Shown: positions 7,287 through 13,744 of the stretch, in pieces | Numbering within the stretch: the first letter of the stretch is position 1 | Layout: every line of letters begins with the position of its first letter | DNA from: JBGPJM01 sp041485385 | GTDB taxonomy: Bacteria; Planctomycetota; Phycisphaerae; Phycisphaerales; UBA1924 | Reading direction: 5' to 3' | DNA length: 20,813 nt | Assembly: GCA_041485385.1 (NCBI GenBank) | Contig: JBGPJM010000068.1 | Span: forward strand, 1 to 20,813 | Notes under the pieces: model-generated | Databases searched by the model: none | Told to the model about the DNA's origin: nothing | The model's input: only the letters and a program-made list of their open reading frames with translations | Made by a program: the position numbers and the translations under genes

Positions 7287-7693
7287 ATGAGCGCACCGGC
7301 CCGTGGTCATCGCCCGCCGGTATCCTCCGCTTGGCCAATTCGCACAACCCACTTTGGTTCGACGGCCACCCCCACCCAGCCGGCGGCCGGGCGCGAGACC
7401 GCGCCATCCGCGCCGAGCTCCTCCCCACCATCAAACGCGGCCTCCGCGCCCTCTACCGCACACTTGAACTCCCCGGCCAGAACCCGCTCAAGGACGCCCA
7501 CGCCGCCCTCGATACCGCCGTCCTCGACGCCTACGGCTTCAGCCCGACAAAGGACCTGCTCAAGCAGCTCCTCGACCTCAACCTCGCCGTCGCCAAGGCC
7601 ATCGACAAGGGCGAGCCCGTGACCGCCCCCGGCGTCCCCCCGTCCTACGGCGACCCCGCCGATCTGATCACCGACGATTGCATCCGACCCTGA
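7283..7693 (+). pseudogene. C-terminal fragment of type IIL restriction-modification enzyme
   Basis: From about 7317 this frame reads as the tail of large type IIL enzymes: PLKDAHAALDTAVLDAYGFS, then KDLLKQLLDLNLAVAKAIDK, then EPVTAPGVPPSYGDPADL, ending ITDDCIRP. The final DLL-QLL-LN, PV-PG-P and TDDCIRP blocks are characteristic. Only about 125 residues remain of a protein of roughly 900 or more. A GTG at 7283 overlaps the PIN stop codon and could start a 136-residue product, but the first 10-12 residues look unrelated. Together with 3380-3850 it appears to be the far end of the same broken gene. Its codons are again strongly C-ending, unlike the PIN gene before it. Confidence 0.75.
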
Positions 7694-7733
7694 CGGTGCC
7701 GCCAGCCCGGGATTTGGCGTACCGTTATCGCAC

Positions 7734-8348
7734 ATGCCGAAGAGACCACAAGGCTACTGCCGCATCTGTGGCCAATTCGGTCCGTTGTCGCAGGAGCACG
7801 TTATCCCCGAGGCCGCGGGAAACGATCAGCCGGTATGGGTTCGGAACTTCCGGAGTGTCGTCAAGGGCTGGGTCCGGGGCGAGTACCTTCAAGCGGGGCT
7901 GGTAAGGTCAAGCCTGTGTCCGCGTTGCAACAGCCAGACCGGCAGCAAGTACGTCCCCGCTTTCGCCCGTTGGACAATACAGGCGGCCGAGTATCACGGC
8001 CGCGTTCGCGCCGGAAACCATGTCCTGTTGCCCTTCACGGTGGATTCTCTCGCCGTCAGCAAGCAGATCGCGGTGATGACGCTCGCCATGTCCGGCGCAG
8101 AATCGATCCGCCTGCCGCACTTCATGGCGTTGCGTCGATTCGTCATGTCTCGCTGGTGGCATGAACCGATGCGGGATTTCCGATTCTTTGCTTACCTGCA
8201 TTTCGGGCCAGCGACATTCGAAGGTGTGTTCATGGCGATGAAGACCACCGGCGGGCCTTGCCCCGTGGTATATTCCCATGTGGGCATGGAACCGTTGGGG
8301 TACGTGGTCACGGCGAGCGATGGTGCCAGCCGGGACTGGGCGCGGTGA
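7734..8348 (+). CDS. HNH-like zinc-binding protein
   Basis: A 204-residue protein with a split zinc-binding signature: CRIC (Cys9, Cys12), SQEHVIPEA (Glu21-His22) and LCPRCNSQTGSKYVPAF (Cys62, Cys65, Asn66). This layout (CxxC, EHVIP, CxxCNxxTG) is found in a group of HNH-superfamily proteins, often near defence genes. The usual final catalytic His is not evident, so nuclease activity is uncertain. Residues 90-204 have no motif I recognise. The ATG at 7734 has no clear ribosome binding site and may be leaderless. It follows the type IIL C-terminal fragment by 40 nt and faces the convergent DUF559-like gene. Confidence 0.6.
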   Translation: MPKRPQGYCRICGQFGPLSQEHVIPEAAGNDQPVWVRNFRSVVKGWVRGEYLQAGLVRSSLCPRCNSQTGSKYVPAFARWTIQAAEYHGRVRAGNHVLLPFTVDSLAVSKQIAVMTLAMSGAESIRLPHFMALRRFVMSRWWHEPMRDFRFFAYLHFGPATFEGVFMAMKTTGGPCPVVYSHVGMEPLGYVVTASDGASRDWAR

Positions 8349-8486
8349 GTTGGACTCTGCGACGTCACCCATTTCACAGCTCGTGAACCGAAAACCCTCC
8401 AAGTTGAACACCTTCTGCTCCCCTGTCGGCGCGGGGCGAGGTCGCACTGAGTACTGCCCCTGCGGCATATCTGCGTTCAGCGCGGA

Positions 8487-8513
8487 CTACCGCATTTCCC
8501 CGGGACGCGGTAG
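8487..8513. terminator. Possible bidirectional terminator hairpin
   Basis: CTACCGC (8487-8493) and GCGGTAG (8507-8513) form a perfect 7-bp stem with a 13-nt loop. It sits between the convergent genes ending at 8348 and 8543, where a shared terminator is expected. No U-tract follows on either strand. The rest of the 194-nt gap shows nothing else. Confidence 0.4.
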
Positions 8514-8542
8514 ACTCCTGTCAGCAACTCAGCTCCGGTCAT

Positions 8543-9298
8543 TCAAATCGCCTTCGCCTCGACAGCGGCGCATACTGCCCGCTTATAGTGAACCAGCAAT
8601 TGCGGGAAGGGCATCGGACCCCTGCGTTCGAGCGTCTTCGAGACCCACCTGTTGGTGCGGTCAATGTGTGGATCGTCCAATGCTCTCCGCGAAACTCGGA
8701 AGAACAGGGGCTCCAAAACCGATTCTTCGCCGCCGTCGAAGTTGCCCTCGTCCGGCGGATCACCGAAGAACTCGCAGCCGTCCTTGCAGTAGTCAGTGAT
8801 GTTCCTCACGCGGTCGCTCGCCAAGCGAGGAATCAGTAGCTCGCGAGCCGTGCGATCAAACAAATCCCACTCATACTTGGCAAGCACGAAGAGACAGTCC
8901 TCCTGCCGATACCATGTGCTCGAAGCGGCGAATCGGTAGATAACATTCACAAAGCGCCCCGCCAGCAGCGCCGCGTCACGCAGGTAGTCGCGATCAGGGT
9001 CTTTGTGGAACTGCCTGCCATCGACCTCCAGACCAATAGACCGTCCCGGAACCGACAGAATCATGTCGGGTCGAAACGCACCGATCTGGGTTTGGACGTT
9101 CCGGCCCGGGCGAAGGTCTACCTCCTCCTTCAAGTATTTTCCGATGGCCATTGCGAACTCTCGTTCGGCCGGACTGTCCCAGCCGAGCGGCGACACCACT
9201 CGCTGTCCGACGCTCGAGTCGGCGTCCCGCATGCGACACTCTTCGTGATCGAGCTCGCTGAGGAACTCCTCCGTTCCGTCGTAGAAATCGCTGTGCAT
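8543..9298 (-). CDS. DUF559/Vsr-like PD-(D/E)xK endonuclease
   Basis: A 251-residue protein with the layout of the DUF559/Vsr group of restriction-like nucleases: SPAEREFAMAI (Glu45 or Glu47), NVQTQIGAFRPDMIL (Asp78) and IGLEVDGRQFH (Glu91, Asp93), followed by YLRDAALL. The fold cuts DNA with metal ions held by these acidic residues. The C-terminal half (after about residue 125) has no motif I recognise and may be a target or partner domain. A strong ribosome binding site (complement of ACCTCC, 9305-9310) lies 6 nt before the ATG, and a promoter-like pair lies at 9342-9370. It closes the defence island and is transcribed toward it. Confidence 0.65.
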   Translation of the reverse strand: MHSDFYDGTEEFLSELDHEECRMRDADSSVGQRVVSPLGWDSPAEREFAMAIGKYLKEEVDLRPGRNVQTQIGAFRPDMILSVPGRSIGLEVDGRQFHKDPDRDYLRDAALLAGRFVNVIYRFAASSTWYRQEDCLFVLAKYEWDLFDRTARELLIPRLASDRVRNITDYCKDGCEFFGDPPDEGNFDGGEESVLEPLFFRVSRRALDDPHIDRTNRWVSKTLERRGPMPFPQLLVHYKRAVCAAVEAKAI

Positions 9299-9341
9299 TC
9301 ATGGACCTCCTGTCCGTTCCGGGGCGCAGCGGGATCTCGCC

Positions 9342-9370
9342 ACAGTACCCGTGCCCCGGCGGCCGGTCAA
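9342..9370 (-). promoter_or_regulatory. Promoter of the DUF559-like nuclease gene
   Basis: On the - strand, TTGACC (complement of 9365-9370) and TACTGT (complement of 9342-9347) are separated by exactly 17 nt. The -35 box is strong and the -10 box weak. The implied start near 9335 leaves a leader of about 37 nt before the ATG. Confidence 0.5.
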
Positions 9371-9431
9371 CGGTGCGCCCCCAACAAATCAGGAGCAGGA
9401 TTTGAGGGTCTAATGGGGAGCGGAAAGGCTC

Positions 9432-9629
9432 TCACCGGCTGGCGGCGCCGGAGGTCCGTGCTACTTCCCTCCCCGCCGCCGCACTGTACACCTGGTACAC
9501 CAGCTGCCGGCTGATCCTCACGCGCCGGCCGATGTCGGCGAGCGAGAGGTCGGTCGTCCGCAGCAGGCCCAGCACCGCCGCGGCCCTCCGGCCCATCCCC
9601 GGCCACGGCGCGAGCGACCGAGTCCCCAA
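9432..9629 (-). CDS. Small helix-turn-helix protein
   Basis: A 65-residue frame beginning at TTG 9629 contains a helix-turn-helix stretch: LLRTTDLSLADIGRRVRISR followed by QLVYQVYSA (about residues 22-50), typical of DNA-binding domains that recognise their site with the second helix. An in-frame stop lies a few codons upstream of the TTG, so the product is short. No good ribosome binding site is seen. It may be a small regulator or a remnant of a larger one. Confidence 0.4.
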   Translation of the reverse strand: MGTRSLAPWPGMGRRAAAVLGLLRTTDLSLADIGRRVRISRQLVYQVYSAAAGREVARTSGAASR

Positions 9630-9782
9630 GGGAGCGCAACCCCCGGAAGATCACCCGCCTTGAACTCCAGGGCGGACATCCGACCCCCGTCACATCCCAA
9701 GCTCGCGCCCGCCCGCAGAGCACACGAGCAGCAGGCCAACCCCATCCCCCATCGCTACGCGGTGAAGCTGCGGCCATCTGGG

Positions 9783-9839
9783 CACCCGCGGCCACCGCGG
9801 CAAGAAGGTCCCCGAGATGGGGTATGTCCCGTTTGCGCG
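9783..9839 (+). repeat. 57-nt intergenic repeat, copy A
   Basis: Aligned by eye it differs from the copy at 11701-11757 at three of 57 positions. It contains CCGCGGCCACCGCGG and a hairpin, CCCCG (9810-9814) and TGGGG (9818-9822). The C-to-T change relative to copy B keeps a G-U pair in RNA. Confidence 0.8.
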
Positions 9840-9960
9840 GGCAACGACGCTCAGGCGTTCGATGACGACCGGCGGCGGCATGGTGGGCCTCGGCGCTGGG
9901 TCCAATCTCGGGTGGTCCCGGCCCGCCGTCAGCGAACCGGCCGCGCCCAGCGGTTTTCTA

Positions 9961-9989
9961 TTGACTCGCCGTCCACGGGGCGGTATAGG
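9961..9989 (+). promoter_or_regulatory. Promoter of the third dockerin gene
   Basis: TTGACT (9961-9966) and TATAGG (9984-9989) are spaced by exactly 17 nt, a good housekeeping-type promoter. A perfect palindromic stem GGGCGC-AGTC-GCGCCC (9991-10006) covers the expected transcription start and could be an operator or a 5' hairpin. The leader to ATG 10124 is about 128 nt. Confidence 0.6.
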
Positions 9990-10123
9990 TGGGCGCAGTC
10001 GCGCCCGGGCAGTTCCCGCGGGGGTGGAGGGGCATTGCGGCCGTTCACGGCCGACCCGTGTTTGCGTTTGGACACCATGGACCTTCGTCGACGGCGCGGC
10101 AACGGCCAAGAGGAGGTGCCTCC

Positions 10124-11599
10124 ATGTCCATCAAGTCCCAAGTTATTCGTTCGTTGTTCGCTGCGCTGCTGGCGGTGGCAGCGCTGGCGCCCTCTGCGCG
10201 GGCCCAGTTCTCCGACAACTTCGAGTCCTACCTGTTCGGCCCCCTCGTTCCGCAGGGGGGCTGGGAGGAGTGGCTGGGCAGCATTGACGTCAGCGGGCAG
10301 GTGAGCAGCGAGCAGAGCATCGGGCAGAGGGCTCTCAAGATTATCGGGGCCGTCGGCGGGTCCAACGGCCAGGGCGACGACACCGTCCACCGCTTCACCG
10401 GCGCGACCTCCGGCCAGTGGACCTTCCGGGTCATGACCTTCGTCCCCACCGCCGCGACCGGCGAGTCCTTCATCATCATGCTCAACACCTACGACGACCC
10501 GCCGGCCTCACCCCAAACCGACTACCGCTGGTCCCTGCAGGTCCACCTCAACGCGGACTCGAGCCTGGTCATCGCCGACTTCACCAACGAGACGACGCCC
10601 TTGATCCGCGGCCAATGGGTCGAGTTTCGCGCCGAGATCGACCTGACTGCCGACTCGGTCAACTACTTCTACAACGGCGTCCAGTTCGTCTTCAACAAGA
10701 GCTGGATCAACGGCGTGAGCCTCGGCGGCCAGCCCCGCATCGAGGCCCTTGACCTCTACGGCGGCGAGCCCATCGGCGTTCCCCACGGCACGTCCGGCAC
10801 GTTCTACGACAACGTGTCGCTGCAACCGGGCACCGGCGGCCCGTTCCCCACCACCCTCCAGCACAGCGTCGAAGCCCTCAAGGAGGCCCAGAACGCGCAG
10901 GCCACCTTCCTCGCTCGCCGCTTCGGCGTCAGTTGCGCCTCCTCCCTGCAGTTCAACGCCGTCACCGCCCCCGCCGGCGACTCCTTCCACTACTCCGCCG
11001 TCCCCGGCACCATGTACGCGGGCCAGCCTCTCAGCATGCTGTGCGACGGCACCCTCGACGCCGCGAACGTGTGGCACATGACCACGGTCGGCCAGCTTGG
11101 CACACAGGCCTTCAACGGCCTGGGCCAGTGCGCCTTCCAGCTCGGCGGCGACGGCACCTTCGGCAACGGCGACTGGGTCTGGGGTCCCTTCGACATGCAT
11201 TGGAGCACCATCTACCCAGGGTCCAGCGCCCAGTTCAGCGAAACCACCATCCAACTCACCATCAATGGCGTGGTGGTCGCCACCGCGGTCGGGCGCGACC
11301 GTTGGAACTTCGACACCCGCCGCTACGAGTATCGCTCCTGGAGGTGGGAGCGCGAAGTCAACTACAACATCCAGACCGTGGGACAGGTCGATGACGTACT
11401 GACCGGCGTCGGCAGCTTCCACACTCTCCTCGGTTCCAGCCCGGCCGACTTCAACGGCGACGGCCTCATTAACTCGCAGGACTTCTTCGACTTCCTGACC
11501 GCGTTCTTCGCCGGCGACGCCGACTTCAACGGCGACGGCGCCACCAACAGCCAGGATTTCTTCGATTTCCTGACGGCGTTCTTTGCCGGCTGCGTGTGA
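10124..11599 (+). CDS. Secreted protein with LamG-like N-terminus and GC-type dockerin
   Basis: A 491-residue exported protein. Residues 1-27 form a signal peptide (hydrophobic core, cleavage after SARA). Residues 28-240 start QFSDNFESY and end FYDNVSLQPG, the pattern of a concanavalin/LamG-like jelly-roll that often binds glycans. Residues 250-435 are unassigned and contain EALKEAQNAQATFLARRFG and a beta-rich part. Residues 440-491 are a dockerin with two intact loops (DFNGDGLINSQD, DFNGDGATNSQD). It lacks the Cys that precedes the dockerin in the other two proteins, has a shorter linker between repeats, and ends Gly-Cys-Val. AGGAGGT (10111-10117) fixes the start. It probably acts outside the cell; the ligand is unknown. 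Confidence 0.85.
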   Translation: MSIKSQVIRSLFAALLAVAALAPSARAQFSDNFESYLFGPLVPQGGWEEWLGSIDVSGQVSSEQSIGQRALKIIGAVGGSNGQGDDTVHRFTGATSGQWTFRVMTFVPTAATGESFIIMLNTYDDPPASPQTDYRWSLQVHLNADSSLVIADFTNETTPLIRGQWVEFRAEIDLTADSVNYFYNGVQFVFNKSWINGVSLGGQPRIEALDLYGGEPIGVPHGTSGTFYDNVSLQPGTGGPFPTTLQHSVEALKEAQNAQATFLARRFGVSCASSLQFNAVTAPAGDSFHYSAVPGTMYAGQPLSMLCDGTLDAANVWHMTTVGQLGTQAFNGLGQCAFQLGGDGTFGNGDWVWGPFDMHWSTIYPGSSAQFSETTIQLTINGVVVATAVGRDRWNFDTRRYEYRSWRWEREVNYNIQTVGQVDDVLTGVGSFHTLLGSSPADFNGDGLINSQDFFDFLTAFFAGDADFNGDGATNSQDFFDFLTAFFAGCV

Positions 11600-11643
11600 T
11601 CTGCGGGTCGCGTTCCGCACAAAGAGTGGCACTCTCATGCCTT

Positions 11644-11670
11644 CGGGGCGGGCCCCGCCCGCCCGCCCCG
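11644..11670 (+). terminator. Possible terminator hairpin after dockerin gene 3
   Basis: CGGGGCGGG (11644-11652) and CCCGCCCCG (11662-11670) form a perfect 9-bp stem with a 9-nt loop, 45 nt after the stop codon. No U-tract follows. A smaller stem, AGAGT-GGC-ACTCT, lies at 11623-11635. Confidence 0.4.
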
Positions 11671-11700
11671 ATCTCCCGGCACGAGAGCGCGACTGGTTCG

Positions 11701-11757
11701 CACCCGCGGCCACCGCGGCAAGAAGGTCCCCGAGACGGGGTAGGTCCTGTTTGCGCG
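11701..11757 (+). repeat. 57-nt intergenic repeat, copy B
   Basis: Near-identical to 9783-9839, so two copies flank the third dockerin gene. A short related piece lies at 237-253. The internal hairpin is CCCCG (11728-11732), loop AGA, CGGGG (11736-11740). Confidence 0.8.
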
Positions 11758-11786
11758 CCAAATCGGGGGAATAGGTGCAGATTCTC

Positions 11787-11865
11787 TTGACGCTCCGCGG
11801 CCCACACGTAGAGTGGCTTAGGCCGCGAACGTTGGGGTAAGGGCCTCAGCCTAGGGACTGAGGCC
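11787..11865 (+). promoter_or_regulatory. Orphan promoter followed by a strong hairpin
   Basis: TTGACG (11787-11792) and TAGAGT (11809-11814) are 16 nt apart. The predicted start near 11821 is followed by an 8-bp perfect stem, GGCCTCAG (11842-11849) and CTGAGGCC (11858-11865), with an 8-nt loop. No gene follows on the + strand; the next gene is on the opposite strand. It could drive a small RNA or be a degraded leader. Confidence 0.3.
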
Positions 11866-12068
11866 TCGTGGGGGGCGACGGGGATGGGGACACGGAATAC
11901 AGCGCGACTCGGTGCGGAGGCGGCAGCTCCGCTTCCCGCTGTTTGCTGCCAACTGCTCGCTCTTTCCTACGCGGCGAGAACTACTACAGGTGCGCGCACA
12001 TATTGGCGGCCGCTAACCGCATCAACTCACGTTACCACAAGCACTTACAGCAAAGAACACCCCGGCGG

Positions 12069-12181
12069 GAAGTCGCAAAAAGTCGCAAAAAGTCGATCGA
12101 AGTCGACGAAAGTCGAAGGAAGTCGCGCCGAAGTCGACGCAACTCGGTCGGAAGTCGGGCAAAGTCGGGCAAAGTCGGTGG
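12069..12181. repeat. Helically phased AGTCG array
   Basis: AGTCG recurs at 12071, 12081, 12091, 12101, 12111, 12121, 12132, 12142 (as ACTCG), 12153, 12163 and 12173: eleven units with a period of 10 or 11 nt. Most are preceded by one or more A residues. The remaining bases of each unit vary. Confidence 0.85.
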
Positions 12182-12189
12182 AACCCGGA

Positions 12190-12232
12190 CCCCCCCCTCC
12201 CCAGTCCCCCCGTCCCCCAGTCTCCCAGTCCC
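12190..12232 (-). other. G-quadruplex motif in the 3' flank
   Basis: On the + strand, C-runs of 8, 4, 6 and 5 (12190-12197, 12199-12202, 12206-12211, 12214-12218) are separated by T, AGT and GT, with two further CCC runs after. The - strand therefore has G-tracts with 1-3 nt loops, a strong quadruplex pattern, 15-57 nt after the stop codon of the - strand coiled-coil gene. Confidence 0.65.
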
Positions 12233-12246
12233 TCGCCGCCCCGCCC

Positions 12247-13512
12247 TCACCCACCCAGCGCCCCACCGGTCCGATCCGCAACCGCGTGCAGCGCACCCGC
12301 CAGCGCCCCCAGGTCCCGACGCAGGTCCGTCCGCACTGCATCCAGCATCCGCCGCAGCGGCTCGGGCAACGCCTCCGCGCCCTGCGCTCCATCCGGAGCC
12401 GACAGCATGACCCCGCGCCACGGCTCAACCTGTCCGAGCAGAGCCCCCAGGTGCGCCGCAACGTTCTCCGCCGTCACCGTCGTCTGCAGCGCCGCACGCC
12501 GCGCATCGTTCGAGGCGCGCACCGCCGCGCCAAGGTCGCGCTGCGCCGCCCCCACCGCGCTGATCAGCTCGCCGGCGCACTGCTGGATCGTCCGGCGGTG
12601 CTCCTCCACCTGCCGCGCCAGCCCGTCGCGGCACTCCCCGGCCAGCCCCTGCGCCTGCCCGAGCGCGCCCTTGAGGTCCTCCTGCGCCGCCGCGGCCTTG
12701 TCCACCAGCGGCGCCGAGGCGCCCAGCGACTCGCCGAGGATCCTCATCGCCTCATCGGCCCGCAGCCGCACCGCGTCGAGCTGGCCCATCGCCAGCGCCG
12801 CCTGCTCGCCCGCACGCTCGGCGCGCCCGACAAGGCCGGCCAGCGAATCGGCGCCCGAAGATGGATCCGCGCCACGATCGTGTGTTCCCAGCAGCGCCTC
12901 CGCCCGGCCGCACATGTGCCCCAGCGCCTCCATTGCCGGCGTGAGCGAGGAGTTCACCGCGGCCGTCAGCGAATCGATCCGCTCGTCGGCCCGCGCCAGC
13001 GCGCCCGCGATCGCCTTGTCGAACCGCGCCAGCCGCGCCTCGGCTGCCTGCTCCAGCTCCTGCATCCGCGCCTGCATCTTCGCGACCCGCTCATCAACGA
13101 GCCGGTCGGTCTGCTGGCGGACCGAATCGAGCTTGCCCGCCGCGGCGGCGGCTCCGTCGAGCATCGTGCGCGTCTGCTCGGCGCGCTCGTCGATGTCGGC
13201 CAGCGTCCTCGCGGCCAGGTCAAGCTTGAGCTGGGTCGCGGCGGTGGCCTCCCGAGCGCCGTCGCGCAGCAACTCCGCGCCGTCGGCCGCGACCCTGAGC
13301 TGCTCGGAGGTCTCGGCCGCCCGCTCGATCAGCGCCCGCAGCGCCTCGGAGAACTCGGCGAAGGCCCGCTTGTCGACCACCCGCGGCGAAAGGAAGATCT
13401 CGTTGACGGTTGCGGAGGACGAGGCGCCGGAGGTCGGCGGGGTCGAGGAGGGCGAGGCGGGACGGGAGGGGGATCGGGAGGGGGAGCGGGGGGCGAGCTT
13501 GGGCTCGGGCAT
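12247..13512 (-). CDS. Coiled-coil protein of unknown function
   Basis: A 421-residue protein. The chosen start is ATG at 13510-13512 (MPEPKLAPRSPS), with GGAG 7 nt upstream; the open frame extends further but that part is Arg-rich and looks non-coding. Residues 1-35 are a Ser/Pro/Arg low-complexity tail encoded by a G/C-rich repeat tract. From VNEIFLSPRVVDKRAFAEF onward the sequence is Ala, Glu, Arg and Leu rich with heptad-like spacing for most of its length (ERAAETSEQL, MQARMQELEQAAEARLARFD, ADERIDSLTAAV), so it is probably a long alpha-helical rod. There is no signal peptide or membrane segment. By analogy it may be a cytoskeletal or scaffold protein; I cannot name a family. Confidence 0.7.
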   Translation of the reverse strand: MPEPKLAPRSPSRSPSRPASPSSTPPTSGASSSATVNEIFLSPRVVDKRAFAEFSEALRALIERAAETSEQLRVAADGAELLRDGAREATAATQLKLDLAARTLADIDERAEQTRTMLDGAAAAAGKLDSVRQQTDRLVDERVAKMQARMQELEQAAEARLARFDKAIAGALARADERIDSLTAAVNSSLTPAMEALGHMCGRAEALLGTHDRGADPSSGADSLAGLVGRAERAGEQAALAMGQLDAVRLRADEAMRILGESLGASAPLVDKAAAAQEDLKGALGQAQGLAGECRDGLARQVEEHRRTIQQCAGELISAVGAAQRDLGAAVRASNDARRAALQTTVTAENVAAHLGALLGQVEPWRGVMLSAPDGAQGAEALPEPLRRMLDAVRTDLRRDLGALAGALHAVADRTGGALGG

Positions 13513-13671
13513 GCGGGGACTCCGTGGTCCTGGCGCGCGGCGACTCCATCGCCCGCGGCTCGAACGCCCCCTGAATCGGCGTCGCCCGGGCGGGCGCTGC
13601 AGGAATTGGGGTTCACGGGTCGGGCTCGTCGATCGCGCAATGGCCGCCGGGCCCTTCGGGCCGGTTCGCCC

Positions 13672-13705
13672 CAAGGAAAAGCGCCGACGGGAGGCCCGCC
13701 GGCGC
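13672..13705 (-). terminator. Intrinsic terminator of the VOC gene
   Basis: Read on the - strand, GCGCCGGCGGG pairs with CCCGTCGGCGC over 11 bp (one G-U) around a 3-nt loop, immediately followed by TTTTCCTT. The hairpin occupies 13681-13705 and the U-tract 13673-13680. The G-U pair becomes an A-C mismatch in + strand RNA, so the element serves the - strand. Confidence 0.85.
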
Positions 13706-13744
13706 TGTGAAGGGGACACGGTTATGGATGTCACGGACGATCGG

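Larger units (their letters stand above)
3850..7300 (+). other. Methylase-PIN cassette lying inside a type IIL gene
   Basis: This block separates an N-terminal and a C-terminal piece of a type IIL enzyme, both on the + strand and in the original order. It carries only the N6-methylase gene and the PIN gene. Its codon use reads as visibly less GC-rich at third positions than the two flanking fragments (for example around 5221-5280). I see no transposase, terminal inverted repeats or target-site duplication, so homologous or illegitimate replacement is more likely than transposition. Boundaries are approximate. Confidence 0.6.
11600..12246. other. Repeat-rich intergenic region
   Basis: No supported gene. 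In order it holds two hairpins, the 57-nt repeat copy B, an orphan promoter-hairpin, degenerate AGCAG-like heptamers on the - strand (about 11935-11975), a 10-bp-period AGTCG array and a C-rich/G-quadruplex tract. It separates a + strand gene from the 3' end of a - strand gene. Confidence 0.6.

Noticed and set aside
3850..7300. Transposon or integron carrying the methylase-PIN pair
   Set aside because: No transposase, integrase, terminal inverted repeats or target-site duplication could be found at the approximate borders.
8349..8542. tRNA or other RNA gene in the convergent gap
   Set aside because: No cloverleaf or T-loop sequence is present; only the CTACCGC/GCGGTAG hairpin is supported.
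9690..10109. 139-codon open frame on the - strand
   Set aside because: It reads through the 57-nt intergenic repeat and the promoter of the dockerin gene, and shows no domain.
10508..11761. 417-codon open frame on the - strand
   Set aside because: Antisense to the third dockerin gene; Val/Ala/Gly-rich with no motif.
12069..12181. CRISPR array
   Set aside because: The repeated core is only 5-6 nt with a 10-nt period; CRISPR repeats and spacers are each about 25-40 nt, and no cas gene is present.
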